NCBI RefSeq assembly: GCF_913777145.1
Contig: NZ_CAJYPS010000030.1
Span: 1 to 47,382, forward strand
Origin: an uncultured Roseateles sp.
Lineage (GTDB): Bacteria; Pseudomonadota; Gammaproteobacteria; Burkholderiales; Burkholderiaceae_C
Direction: 5' to 3'
Length of the DNA stretch: 47,382 nt
Shown here: positions 38,752 through 47,382 of the stretch, piece after piece
Position numbering within the stretch: the stretch's first letter is position 1
How the letters are laid out: each line of letters starts with the position of its first letter
Made by a program: the position numbers and the translations under genes
Notes under the pieces: generated by a model
Seen by the model: only the letters and a program-made list of their open reading frames with translations
What the model was told of the DNA's origin: nothing
The model's database searches: none

Positions 38752-39030
38752 ATGCCCCGCACCGTCCAATGCGCCTATCTGAAAAAAGAAGCGGAAGGCC
38801 TGGATTTCCCGCCCTACCCGGTCCACACCGAACTCGGCAAGAAGGTGTGGGAAAACGTCAGCAAGGAAGCCTGGGCTGCCTGGATGAAGCACCAGACCAT
38901 GCTGGTCAATGAAAACCGCCTGAATCTCGCCGATCTGCGTGCACGCCAGTATCTGATGCGCCAGGCCGAGCAGTTCTTCTTCGGTGCCGGCGCCGAGCAG
39001 GTGGCTGGCTACGTGCCACCGTCGGCCTGA
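38752..39030 (+). CDS. yggX: YggX-type oxidative damage protection / Fe(II) trafficking protein
   Basis: 92 residues, full length. [23 protein letters not shown] includes the conserved cysteine (Cys7) and the LDFPPYPG-like stretch. [49 protein letters not shown] is the family's helical core. YggX protects iron-sulfur enzymes from superoxide and has been proposed to move ferrous iron. An AGGAG ribosome site lies 6 nt before the ATG and a TACAGT -10 upstream, so it has its own leadered transcript. It follows argA on the same strand by 76 nt. Confidence 0.96.
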   Translation: MPRTVQCAYLKKEAEGLDFPPYPVHTELGKKVWENVSKEAWAAWMKHQTMLVNENRLNLADLRARQYLMRQAEQFFFGAGAEQVAGYVPPSA

Positions 39031-39531
39031 TACCCTCCCATTTGCTGCCGGGCGGCGGGCGCGTGCCCCCCTGCGCACAACGCGCCGGCAGCACCGCAGC
39101 GGCCAACTTCAAATCCGAGTTCGCTCAGCCGATCGTCATACTCCCGGCACAATCCCGCCCATTCAGCGCGGGTTATCGGCCCGAAACCGGGTCGACATTC
39201 CTCCTGGGCGCCCGCATTGCGGGCCGGCCCGCAGGCAAACTCCAGGGGGCAACCGCCGGCCATTCCCCGCGGCCACGCGCATCACCAGCGCGCGCCTGCG
39301 GACCGCCGCGAAAATCCCCACGGCCGCGCCATTAGAGCCACCCGGGTATTGGTGTTTAGCCTGAGTCGATGGCCAATATCGCACCGGCCCGACAAAAAAC
39401 CTTGCCTCCAACCGCGCAAAGCGATTTAATCCACAGCACGGAGATAATCGGCCTGCAAGCAGTCGTGCGACTCCGACGCCCCTCTCATCCGAGCTGGCGT
39501 CAACTGGTTTAATCGCAAGAGGAATAGCACC
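39031..39531. other. 501-nt intergenic region before the H-NS gene; no gene seen
   Basis: A long inverted repeat TGCTGCCGG/CCGGCAGCA (39043-39051 and 39085-39093, with further pairing inside) follows yggX by 12 nt and could be a transcript end, though no T-run follows. GCCCGC-ATT-GCGGGC around 39209-39223 is another hairpin. From about 39340 the sequence becomes clearly AT-richer, with A6 and TTTAAT tracts and GATAAT at 39443-39448, a likely -10 for the H-NS gene. No frame on either strand resembles a protein. An H-NS autoregulatory site or a small RNA is possible. Confidence 0.5.
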
Positions 39532-39828
39532 ATGTCCAGTCTCAAGGAACTCCTGGCCCAGCGCGCCGCACTCGACGAGCAGATCAATCAAACCAAGGAT
39601 CGCGAGCGCGCCGAGGCTGTCAGCAAGATCAAGAGCCTGATGAGCGAATATGGCCTGAGCCTGGCCGACCTCAGCGTGCGCACGCCCAAGGTCGCCAAGG
39701 TCTCCAAGGTGGCAGCCAAATACCGCAACCAGGCCACCGGTGAAACCTGGAGCGGTCGCGGCCTGCAACCCAAATGGCTGAAGGCCGCGATTGCCAGCGG
39801 CGCCCAGCTCAGCGACTTCTCGGTCTGA
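39532..39828 (+). CDS. H-NS family nucleoid-associated protein
   Basis: 98 residues, the short betaproteobacterial (BpH3-like) type. The N-terminal coiled-coil dimerisation part is SSLKELLAQRAALDEQINQTKDRERAEAVSKIKSLMSEYGLSLADL. The C-terminal DNA-binding domain has YRNQATGETWSGRGLQPKWLKAAIASG, carrying the conserved GETWSGRG hook that enters the AT-rich minor groove. It silences AT-rich, often foreign, DNA. An AAGAGGAAT ribosome site precedes the ATG. The upstream 190 nt are AT-rich for this genome, consistent with autoregulation. A terminator follows 67 nt after the stop. Confidence 0.95.
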   Translation: MSSLKELLAQRAALDEQINQTKDRERAEAVSKIKSLMSEYGLSLADLSVRTPKVAKVSKVAAKYRNQATGETWSGRGLQPKWLKAAIASGAQLSDFSV

Positions 39829-39895
39829 GCTGCAGACCTCCCCAGTTTCGAGAGCGCCCCCATGGCGCCTAACGGCAACCCGCTGCCGAAGCTGC

Positions 39896-39923
39896 AAAAG
39901 GCCATCGCACGATGGCCTTTTTT
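39896..39923 (+). terminator. Intrinsic terminator of the H-NS gene
   Basis: AAAAGGCCATC (39896-39906) pairs perfectly with GATGGCCTTTT (39911-39921) around a GCAC loop, and a run of six or more T closes it. Confidence 0.88.
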
Positions 39924-40059
39924 CATGCGCGGGCCCAATCGCGTCCGCGCAAGCCCCCGACCCCGGGGGGCCTCAAAGGGTTTCACCGTGTGGCGGCGTT
40001 GCCTTTATGCCGCAAGGATTTCAGATTGATACGTTTGCCTCCCCAGGCAGACGCTCGAC

Positions 40060-43000
40060 ATGGATTCCGACTTCAATTCACGGTCTCGGCCACCCGAGAC
40101 CGCCTCGCCGGCGGTCAGGCCGCGCCGCATCCGCCCGCGACGACGCAGCGCGCTCCAGTGGACGCGGCTGCTGGGCGGCCTGCTGGCCACGCTGCTGACA
40201 CTGTCCCTGCTCTCCGGCTTGAGCGCCTGGCTGGGACCGCAGGCGAATGCGCTGCCCGGGCTGTCCGCCCCCGGTGGCATCCTGTTGCCCATGGCGGCCG
40301 TGGCCCTCGCCTGGGCAGCACGCACCCGCCTGGGCCCGTGGGCCGGACCGGCGGCGGCCCTGGGACTGCTGGCCGGCACGCTGCCGGCCACGCTGACCGG
40401 CGGCTCATCGGGCTGGCTGGCCGCCTGGGCCCGCCCCGAGGCCCTGCCCGCGGTGCTGACCGCGCTGGCCCTGCCCGTGCTGACCGCCCTGACCAGCCGC
40501 CCCTTGCTGCGCAGACTGCGCCTGCAGCAGGCACGGCCACCTGCCGCGCGTCGCCGCTGGCTGGCGGCGGCGCTGCTGGTCGGGCTGGCGGCACCGCTGG
40601 CCGGTCTGGCGCTGGCCCTGGGCGTTCTGGCGGTGCTGGAGCAGGCGGCGCCACCCTGGCAGCAGGGCGTCGCCATCGCTCTGGGCTGGGCGCTCGGCGG
40701 CCTGGGCGCCGCCGCGCTGCTGCTGGCCAGCCCCACGGCCCGCGACGGCCGCCGGCTGGGCTTCGCGCTGCTGGCCATGCTGGCGCTGGCCGCCACCGTG
40801 CTGCCGGGTATGGGCGAGGGTACGGCCGAGGGCCCTGACGAGGTCGCCGCGCCGCTGACCCTGTTGCCCCACCTGCTGCTCGCGCTGCTGGCGCTGCGGG
40901 CACCGGCACGCCGGGTCGCGGCGCTGGGCCTGCTACTGCAACTGGGCTGGCTGGCCCTGCGCCCCCTCTCGCTGAGCAACGCGCCGGTGGCCATCGCACT
41001 GGGTCTGCTGCCGCTACTGGTGACCGCCCTGCAGGCGCGCGCCCGGGCGGCCCAGCCCGACTGGCTGCAGGCGCTGGACGACCACGGCCTGGCGCTGGCC
41101 GAGTGGCGCTGGCCAGGGGGGCTGCGCCAGGCCTCGGACGGCTGGATGGCGTTGACCGGTGACGCCGCGGCCGATGACAGCACGCCCGTCAGTGGCTCAC
41201 CGCTGGCCTGGCTGGCGCGCGTCCACCCGCGGGACCGCGATGCCGCTCGCCGCTCGCTGCGCCAATTGCTGAGCACCACCGAGGCCGACACCCGCCGCCT
41301 GACACTGCGCCTGGCTCCCGGCGGCGGTGACTGGCAGCCGCACGAACTGGTGATGAACGTGACGCGCCGCGATCGTCGCGGCCGCGCGCTGGGTGTGGTC
41401 GCCACGCTGATGAACGTGGGCTGGCGCCAGACCGCCGCCGACCGCGAGCGCATGACGGCCACGCTGTTCGAGCAGGTGGACACCGGCATCGCCGTGGTCG
41501 ACGGCCAGGGCCGACTGATGGAGGCCAACCCGGCCTACTGCGCGCTGATGCACACCCACCGCGAGCAGTTGGTCGGTCGCACCGCACTGCCGCTGGCCGG
41601 CGCCACACTGGCGCGCAACGGCCTGAGCAACGCCCAGGTGCAGGCCACACTGAAGGCGGGCAAGACCTGGGTCGCCCAACTGGAGCTGGAGCTGGAAGAT
41701 GGCACGCCGCTGCTGCTGGCGGTCCAGTTGGGCAGCGTGCCCACTCATGAGGGTTCGCCGCGCTGGCGCGTGCTGACGCTCAGCGACCTCAGCGAGACGC
41801 AACAGCTGCGTGAGCGCCTGCGCCGCACCCGCCGCTTCGATGCCGCCACCGGCCTGCCCAACCGCGAGGAATTCATGCGCCTGCTGCAGCAGGCGCTGGC
41901 CCGCGCCACGTACGACGAGCTCAAGCTGGTGATCGCACTGATCGACCTGGACGGCTTCGGCCGGGTCAACGAGGAGCACGGCCAGCTCGCGGCCGACGCG
42001 GTGCTGCACGAGCTGAGCGCCCGGCTGCAATCCGCGCTGCGCAGCGGCTCGGCCCGCAACCACCAGGCCGGCGACCTGATCGCGCGCCTGCACGGCGACG
42101 AGTTCGCGGTGCTGCTGCATGTGCAGACGCCGGAGGAAGGCCAGCGCGCGCTGGACCGCCTGCAGGCGCTGCTGGCCACGCCGGTGGCCTTGCGCGAGAG
42201 CCAGATCGGCCAGACCGCGGCGCTGGAGATCAGCGCCAGCCTCGGGGCCACGGTCTTCCCCTTCGACAACGCCGACCCCGAAACGCTGATGCGCCACGCC
42301 GAGCACGCGCTCTACCGCGCCAAGCAGGCCGGCCCGGGCGGCAGCCAATTCCACGACCCGACGCTGCAACTGCAGGACGAGGCCGGCCTGATCGCGCTGG
42401 CGCGACTGCAGCGTGCGCTGGACGGCGGCGAGCTGCTGCTGCATTACCAGCCGCTGATCGAGCTGCACAGCGGCCAGGTGGTGGCGGCGGAAGCCCTGCT
42501 GCGCTGGCAGCATCCCGAGCGCGGGCTGCTGGCGCCGGCGCACTTCCTGCCGCTGGTGGGGCACAGCGGGCTGGCAGTGCAGATCGGCGACTGGGTGCTG
42601 GAGCAGGCACTGGCCCAGGCCGCCCGCTGGGCCGAGGTCGGGCTCAACCTGGGCCCGCAGGGCTGGCGCGGCCTGCCCATCTGCGTGAACGTGGGCGTGC
42701 GCCAGCTGCAGCGCCCCGACTTCCCGCAGCGTCTGCAGGAGCTGGTGCAGCGCCAGCCGCCGCAGATCGCCGCGCTGCTGCAACTGGACCTGCTGGAATC
42801 CGATGCGCTGGCCGAGCCGGCCGCCGCCCAGGCCCTGATCCAGCGCTGCCAGGCGCTGGGCATCAGCGTCGCGCTGGACGATTTCGGCGCTGGCTACTCG
42901 CGCCTGGCGGCGCTCAAGCGCCTGCCGGTGGACACGCTCAAGCTGGACCGCAGCTATGTGCAGGGCATGCTGGGCGACGCCCAGGACCTGTCCCTGGTCG

Positions 43001-43251
43001 AGAGCGTGCTGCAGCTGGGCCGCAACATCGGCTGTCGCGTGCTGGCCAAGGGCGTGGAAAGCCGCGCCCATGCGCGCGCGCTGCTGCGCCTGGGCTGCCG
43101 CCTGGGCCAGGGCAATGGCATCGCCGCGGCCATGCCGGCAGCCGAGTTGCCCGGCTGGCTGGACGAGTTTGCCCGCGCCGACTGGCCGGCCCGGCTGCGC
43201 CCGCCGGCGCAGGAGCCACCTCCGGACGGCCGGACACCGGCCACCCCGTAG
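40060..43251 (+). CDS. Membrane PAS-GGDEF-EAL protein with degenerate active sites
   Basis: 1063 residues. After a basic head (RRIRPRRRS), residues ~35-325 hold eight or more hydrophobic helices. A PAS-like module follows (~335-455), a second PAS (~465-580: MTATLFEQVDTGIAVVDGQGRLMEANPAYC), GGDEF (~595-760) and EAL (~780-1040). The GGDEF signature reads HGDEF (His678). In EAL, Glu811, Asn877, Asp940-Asp941 and Lys961 are kept, but the Glu expected at 910 is Asp and the Glu expected at 997 is Lys (AKGVES instead of AEGVE). Such proteins make, break or sense cyclic di-GMP at the membrane; here sensing or weak activity seems more likely than robust catalysis. The stop codon overlaps the dnaG -10. 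Confidence 0.92.
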   Translation: MDSDFNSRSRPPETASPAVRPRRIRPRRRSALQWTRLLGGLLATLLTLSLLSGLSAWLGPQANALPGLSAPGGILLPMAAVALAWAARTRLGPWAGPAAALGLLAGTLPATLTGGSSGWLAAWARPEALPAVLTALALPVLTALTSRPLLRRLRLQQARPPAARRRWLAAALLVGLAAPLAGLALALGVLAVLEQAAPPWQQGVAIALGWALGGLGAAALLLASPTARDGRRLGFALLAMLALAATVLPGMGEGTAEGPDEVAAPLTLLPHLLLALLALRAPARRVAALGLLLQLGWLALRPLSLSNAPVAIALGLLPLLVTALQARARAAQPDWLQALDDHGLALAEWRWPGGLRQASDGWMALTGDAAADDSTPVSGSPLAWLARVHPRDRDAARRSLRQLLSTTEADTRRLTLRLAPGGGDWQPHELVMNVTRRDRRGRALGVVATLMNVGWRQTAADRERMTATLFEQVDTGIAVVDGQGRLMEANPAYCALMHTHREQLVGRTALPLAGATLARNGLSNAQVQATLKAGKTWVAQLELELEDGTPLLLAVQLGSVPTHEGSPRWRVLTLSDLSETQQLRERLRRTRRFDAATGLPNREEFMRLLQQALARATYDELKLVIALIDLDGFGRVNEEHGQLAADAVLHELSARLQSALRSGSARNHQAGDLIARLHGDEFAVLLHVQTPEEGQRALDRLQALLATPVALRESQIGQTAALEISASLGATVFPFDNADPETLMRHAEHALYRAKQAGPGGSQFHDPTLQLQDEAGLIALARLQRALDGGELLLHYQPLIELHSGQVVAAEALLRWQHPERGLLAPAHFLPLVGHSGLAVQIGDWVLEQALAQAARWAEVGLNLGPQGWRGLPICVNVGVRQLQRPDFPQRLQELVQRQPPQIAALLQLDLLESDALAEPAAAQALIQRCQALGISVALDDFGAGYSRLAALKRLPVDTLKLDRSYVQGMLGDAQDLSLVESVLQLGRNIGCRVLAKGVESRAHARALLRLGCRLGQGNGIAAAMPAAELPGWLDEFARADWPARLRPPAQEPPPDGRTPATP

Positions 43252-43254
43252 ACT
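43249..43254 (+). promoter_or_regulatory. -10-like element of dnaG (probable leaderless start)
   Basis: TAGACT includes the TAG stop of the upstream gene and ends 6 nt before the dnaG GTG. Confidence 0.4.
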
Positions 43255-43260
43255 GCGAGG

Positions 43261-45216
43261 GTGATCCCACCCAGCTTCATCCAGGACCTGCTGTCCCGCG
43301 TCGATATCGTCGATGTGGTGGGCCGCCATGTCGAGCTGAAGAAAGCCGGTATCAACCACAAGGGCCTGTGCCCCTTCCATGGCGAGAAGACGCCCAGCTT
43401 CACGGTCAGCGCCAGCCGCCAGACCTACCACTGCTTCGGCTGCGGCGTGCACGGCAATGCGATCGGCTTCCTGATGGAGCACACCGGCGCCGGGTTCGTC
43501 GAGGCGGTGGAAGACCTGGCCCAGCAGGTCGGCATGCAGGTGCCGCAGGACGAGCGCAGTCCCGAGCAGCGCGAACGCGCCCAGGCCGAGAAGGCCCGCC
43601 ACCTCAGCCTCACCGACGTGCTGGCCCGCGCCGCCGACCATTACCGCGCGCAGCTCAAGAAGAGCCCGCGCGCGATCGACTACCTGAAGCGCCGCGGCCT
43701 GACCGGCCAGATCGCCGCGCGCTTCGCACTGGGCTATGCGCCCGAGGGCTGGCGCTCACTGGCCAGCGGCTTCCCTTCCTATGACGACCCACAGCTCGTC
43801 GAGGCGGGCCTGGTGATCGAGAAGCAGGCCGACGACGAAGCCGGCCCGAGCGCTCCCGAGGGACCGGCCGACACCCCCGGCGCACGCGTCGCAGCCTCCC
43901 GGCGCTACGACCGCTTCCGCGACCGCGTGATGTTCCCCATCCGCAATGTGCAGGGCGAGGTGATCGGCTTCGGCGGGCGCGTGCTGGACAAGGGTGAGCC
44001 CAAGTACCTGAACTCGCCCGAGACCCCGGTGTTCCACAAGGGCCGCGAGCTCTACGGCCTGTACGAGGCCCGCACCGCGCTGCGCCAGCGCGGCTATGCG
44101 CTGGTGGTCGAGGGCTATATGGACGTGGTCGCGCTGGCCCAGCACGGCCTGGGCAATGCGGTCGCGACGCTGGGCACAGCCTGCACGCCCGACCATGTGC
44201 ACAAGCTGTTCCGCTTCACCGAGAACATCGTGTTCAGCTTCGACGGCGACGCCGCCGGCCGGCGCGCCGCGGTGCGCGCGCTGGAAGCCGCCCTGCCGCA
44301 TGTCAGCGAGGCGCGCAGCGTGAAGTTCCTGTTCCTGCCCACCGAGCACGACCCGGACTCCTACGTGCGCGACCTGGGCGCCGAGGCCTTCGAGCGCTGC
44401 GTGGAGGGTGCCGTGCCGCTGTCCCGCCAGTTGATCGCGGTGGCCGGCGACGGCTGCGACCTGGCCACGCCGGAAGGCCGCGCCCGCATGCTCAAGCAGG
44501 CGCGCCCGCTGTGGGAGCTGCTGCCCGACGGCCTGCTGCGCCGCCAGCTGCTGGGCGAGATCGCCCGCCAGGGCCAGCTGCCCGAGGCCGAGCTGCAGGG
44601 CCTGTGGCTGGGCACGCCCGCACCCACGGCCGGCGGCGAGCCGCCCGCGACGGCGGCCGGCCCCGGCGAGGGCCGGCGCCAGCAGCGCGGCGACTGGAAG
44701 ACCGAACGCCGAAAAGGCGAATGGAAGCCCGGCGACTGGAAATCCGGCAAGTGGAAGGGTCGCGACGCCGAAGCCCGCCCCGCGGGCCCGCGCGTGCAGC
44801 CCGCCACCGCGGCCGACCATGCGGTGCGCCTGCTGTTGCAGCACAGTGCACTTTGGGAGAGCCTGGCCGAGGAGGATCGCGCCCTGCTGCATGAACTCGG
44901 CGGTCCCCACGGCGAGCTGATCCACTGGCTGGAGCGCCACCTCACCCACCAGGGCGCCAGCCCCTGGGCCGTGGTGCAGGCCGGCCTGGCCGCCGACGGC
45001 CTGGCCGACGCCGCCCATCGGCTGTCCCGCCCCACGCAGGAGCTGGGTATAGAGGAAACCGACCCGGCCGGCGATCTGGCGCGCGCGGTCACCGAGCTGC
45101 GTTCGCGCGCGCCGGCCGTGCTGCCCGGCGGCGCCACCGCGTCCGACGAGGAGCGCCGGCTGGCGCTCGAGGCCCTGGCTCGGCTGCGCGAACGTCACGG
45201 CATCACCCCCGGCTGA
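43261..45216 (+). CDS. dnaG: DNA primase
   Basis: 651 residues from a GTG. It opens IPPSFIQDLLSRVDIVDVVGRHVELKKAGINHKGLCPFHGEKTPSF with the CHC2 zinc site completed by YHCFGCGVHGNAI. The polymerase core has YDRFRDRVMFPIRNVQGEVIGFGGRVL, the Toprim glutamate in LVVEGYMDVVALAQHG and the DGDAAGRRA metal site. The C-terminal ~150 residues are the DnaB-binding domain. Two oddities: an Ala/Pro/Gly insert around residues 197-215 before RYDRFRDR, and a linker (~475-505) with four G-x-W-K repeats (GDWK, GEWK, GDWK, GKWK). Primase lays RNA primers at the replication fork. It precedes rpoD, as in the E. coli macromolecular synthesis operon. Confidence 0.97.
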   Translation: MIPPSFIQDLLSRVDIVDVVGRHVELKKAGINHKGLCPFHGEKTPSFTVSASRQTYHCFGCGVHGNAIGFLMEHTGAGFVEAVEDLAQQVGMQVPQDERSPEQRERAQAEKARHLSLTDVLARAADHYRAQLKKSPRAIDYLKRRGLTGQIAARFALGYAPEGWRSLASGFPSYDDPQLVEAGLVIEKQADDEAGPSAPEGPADTPGARVAASRRYDRFRDRVMFPIRNVQGEVIGFGGRVLDKGEPKYLNSPETPVFHKGRELYGLYEARTALRQRGYALVVEGYMDVVALAQHGLGNAVATLGTACTPDHVHKLFRFTENIVFSFDGDAAGRRAAVRALEAALPHVSEARSVKFLFLPTEHDPDSYVRDLGAEAFERCVEGAVPLSRQLIAVAGDGCDLATPEGRARMLKQARPLWELLPDGLLRRQLLGEIARQGQLPEAELQGLWLGTPAPTAGGEPPATAAGPGEGRRQQRGDWKTERRKGEWKPGDWKSGKWKGRDAEARPAGPRVQPATAADHAVRLLLQHSALWESLAEEDRALLHELGGPHGELIHWLERHLTHQGASPWAVVQAGLAADGLADAAHRLSRPTQELGIEETDPAGDLARAVTELRSRAPAVLPGGATASDEERRLALEALARLRERHGITPG

Positions 45217-45240
45217 AGCGCCCCGCCAGGCCGCTTTTTT
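45216..45240 (+). terminator. Weak intrinsic terminator after dnaG
   Basis: AAGCG (with CC) pairs with CGCTT (with GG) around a short loop directly after the stop, followed by six T. The stem is short with a bulge, so read-through into rpoD is likely. Confidence 0.45.
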
Positions 45241-45267
45241 GCAAACCGATGCCAGATCGCAGATAAT
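45239..45267 (+). promoter_or_regulatory. Sigma70-type promoter of rpoD
   Basis: TTGCAA (45239-45244) and GATAAT (45262-45267) are separated by exactly 17 nt. The start would be near 45274, giving a leader of about 313 nt before the rpoD ATG. The -35 overlaps the T-run of the dnaG terminator. Confidence 0.65.
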
Positions 45268-45586
45268 CTGATGTTTTCCGCGCACGTCAACAAGAGTGAC
45301 GGCAGAGAGATGCCGGGCCCGGCCACCCAGCGACACTGGGCACCCCAAGCGGGTTTTACAGGCCACTTCATCCGCCAGCTCTGCACACCAAACGATCACG
45401 CCAGCTTGTTCGCGCCACGCTCGGTGACCGCCGGCCCCGGATTGATATCCGGCCCGGCAGACCCAAGTGATGAAAGCCACTGCCCTGCGCCCCGCCGGTT
45501 TGCCGACCGGCCCGGGCTGCTTGCGGTGGCTGCCGCATTTCTGCGTTGATTCCTCAAAAGACCGCGCCACCCGCCGAAGGACCTGC
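45241..45586 (+). other. rpoD leader region, structured, no gene seen
   Basis: The stretch after the promoter holds three small hairpins: CCCAG-CGACA-CTGGG (45326-45340), CCGGAT-TGAT-ATCCGG (45437-45452, flanked by further GCCGG/CCGGC pairing) and CCGGT-TTGCCG-ACCGG (45495-45510). No frame looks protein-coding. The end carries GAAGGA six bases before the ATG. The leader could hold a control element for sigma-factor synthesis. Confidence 0.45.

Positions 45587-47382
<1,796 letters not shown>

Noticed and set aside
39009..39263. An 84-codon minus-strand frame in the gap before the H-NS gene
   Set aside because: Composition is Gly/Ala/Arg-rich with many cysteines and no start signal; it overlaps the yggX 3' end.

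Overview
The window is a single chromosomal segment of very high GC content with dense, short-gap gene packing. Its genes (HiPIP, dinB, argA, dnaX-ybaB-recR, dcd-rnhA-yafS, gloB-mltD, hrpA, dnaG-rpoD, and an H-NS protein of the short betaproteobacterial type) point to a betaproteobacterium of the order Burkholderiales, most like the Sphaerotilaceae/Roseateles-Rubrivivax group. That placement is inferred from gene content and style, not from a search. I see no integrase, transposase, prophage, tRNA, rRNA or CRISPR array, so this is mostly core genome with a few accessory insertions.

Layout. 1-7301: tail of a PhoH ATPase, a HiPIP electron carrier, a patatin lipoprotein, DinB, a mercuric-reductase-like flavoenzyme and a nuclease-helicase fusion of the DinG/XPD class. 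7588-11407: a VOC protein and LysR regulator, an FMN alpha-hydroxy-acid oxidase, then a divergent siderophore-interacting protein/MarR pair with an operator-like palindrome between them. 11447-14332: a three-gene minus-strand operon led by an L,D-transpeptidase-like lipoprotein, and a YceI protein with a clear terminator. 14514-17890: an S46 dipeptidyl-peptidase, a small unknown gene and dcd. 17908-21605: rnhA-yafS against gloB-mltD, a neighbourhood also known in E. coli. 21616-25152: MAPEG protein, recR, ybaB and dnaX. 25235-26937: a PurM-like paralog, a SirB-like membrane protein and the 4.5S SRP RNA gene (ffs).

26966-28563 is the most interesting part: a possible RsaM/DUF4902-like gene, a divergent LuxR-type regulator with an altered ligand pocket, and immediately downstream a textbook 20-bp lux box, a fitting -10, a ribosome binding site, an 18-codon open reading frame and, after a structured non-coding stretch, a strong intrinsic terminator. 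This looks like a quorum-controlled micropeptide or dual-function small RNA of about 240 nt. No luxI-type synthase is present in the window.

28596-32784 holds a tandem pair of large signalling proteins: a pseudokinase-HDOD protein followed by an active-looking Ser/Thr kinase-HDOD-GAF protein. 32957-39828 carries hrpA, a VOC protein, argA, yggX and an H-NS family gene. 40060-43251 is a large membrane PAS-GGDEF-EAL protein whose catalytic residues are partly replaced. The window closes with dnaG and the first part of rpoD, which has a good sigma70 promoter and a long structured leader.

A window-wide pattern is worth noting: at least six genes (dinB, the DinG-type helicase, the LysR gene, the PurM-like gene, argA, dnaG) have a -10-like hexamer only 6-8 nt before the start codon and no ribosome binding site, suggesting leaderless transcripts.
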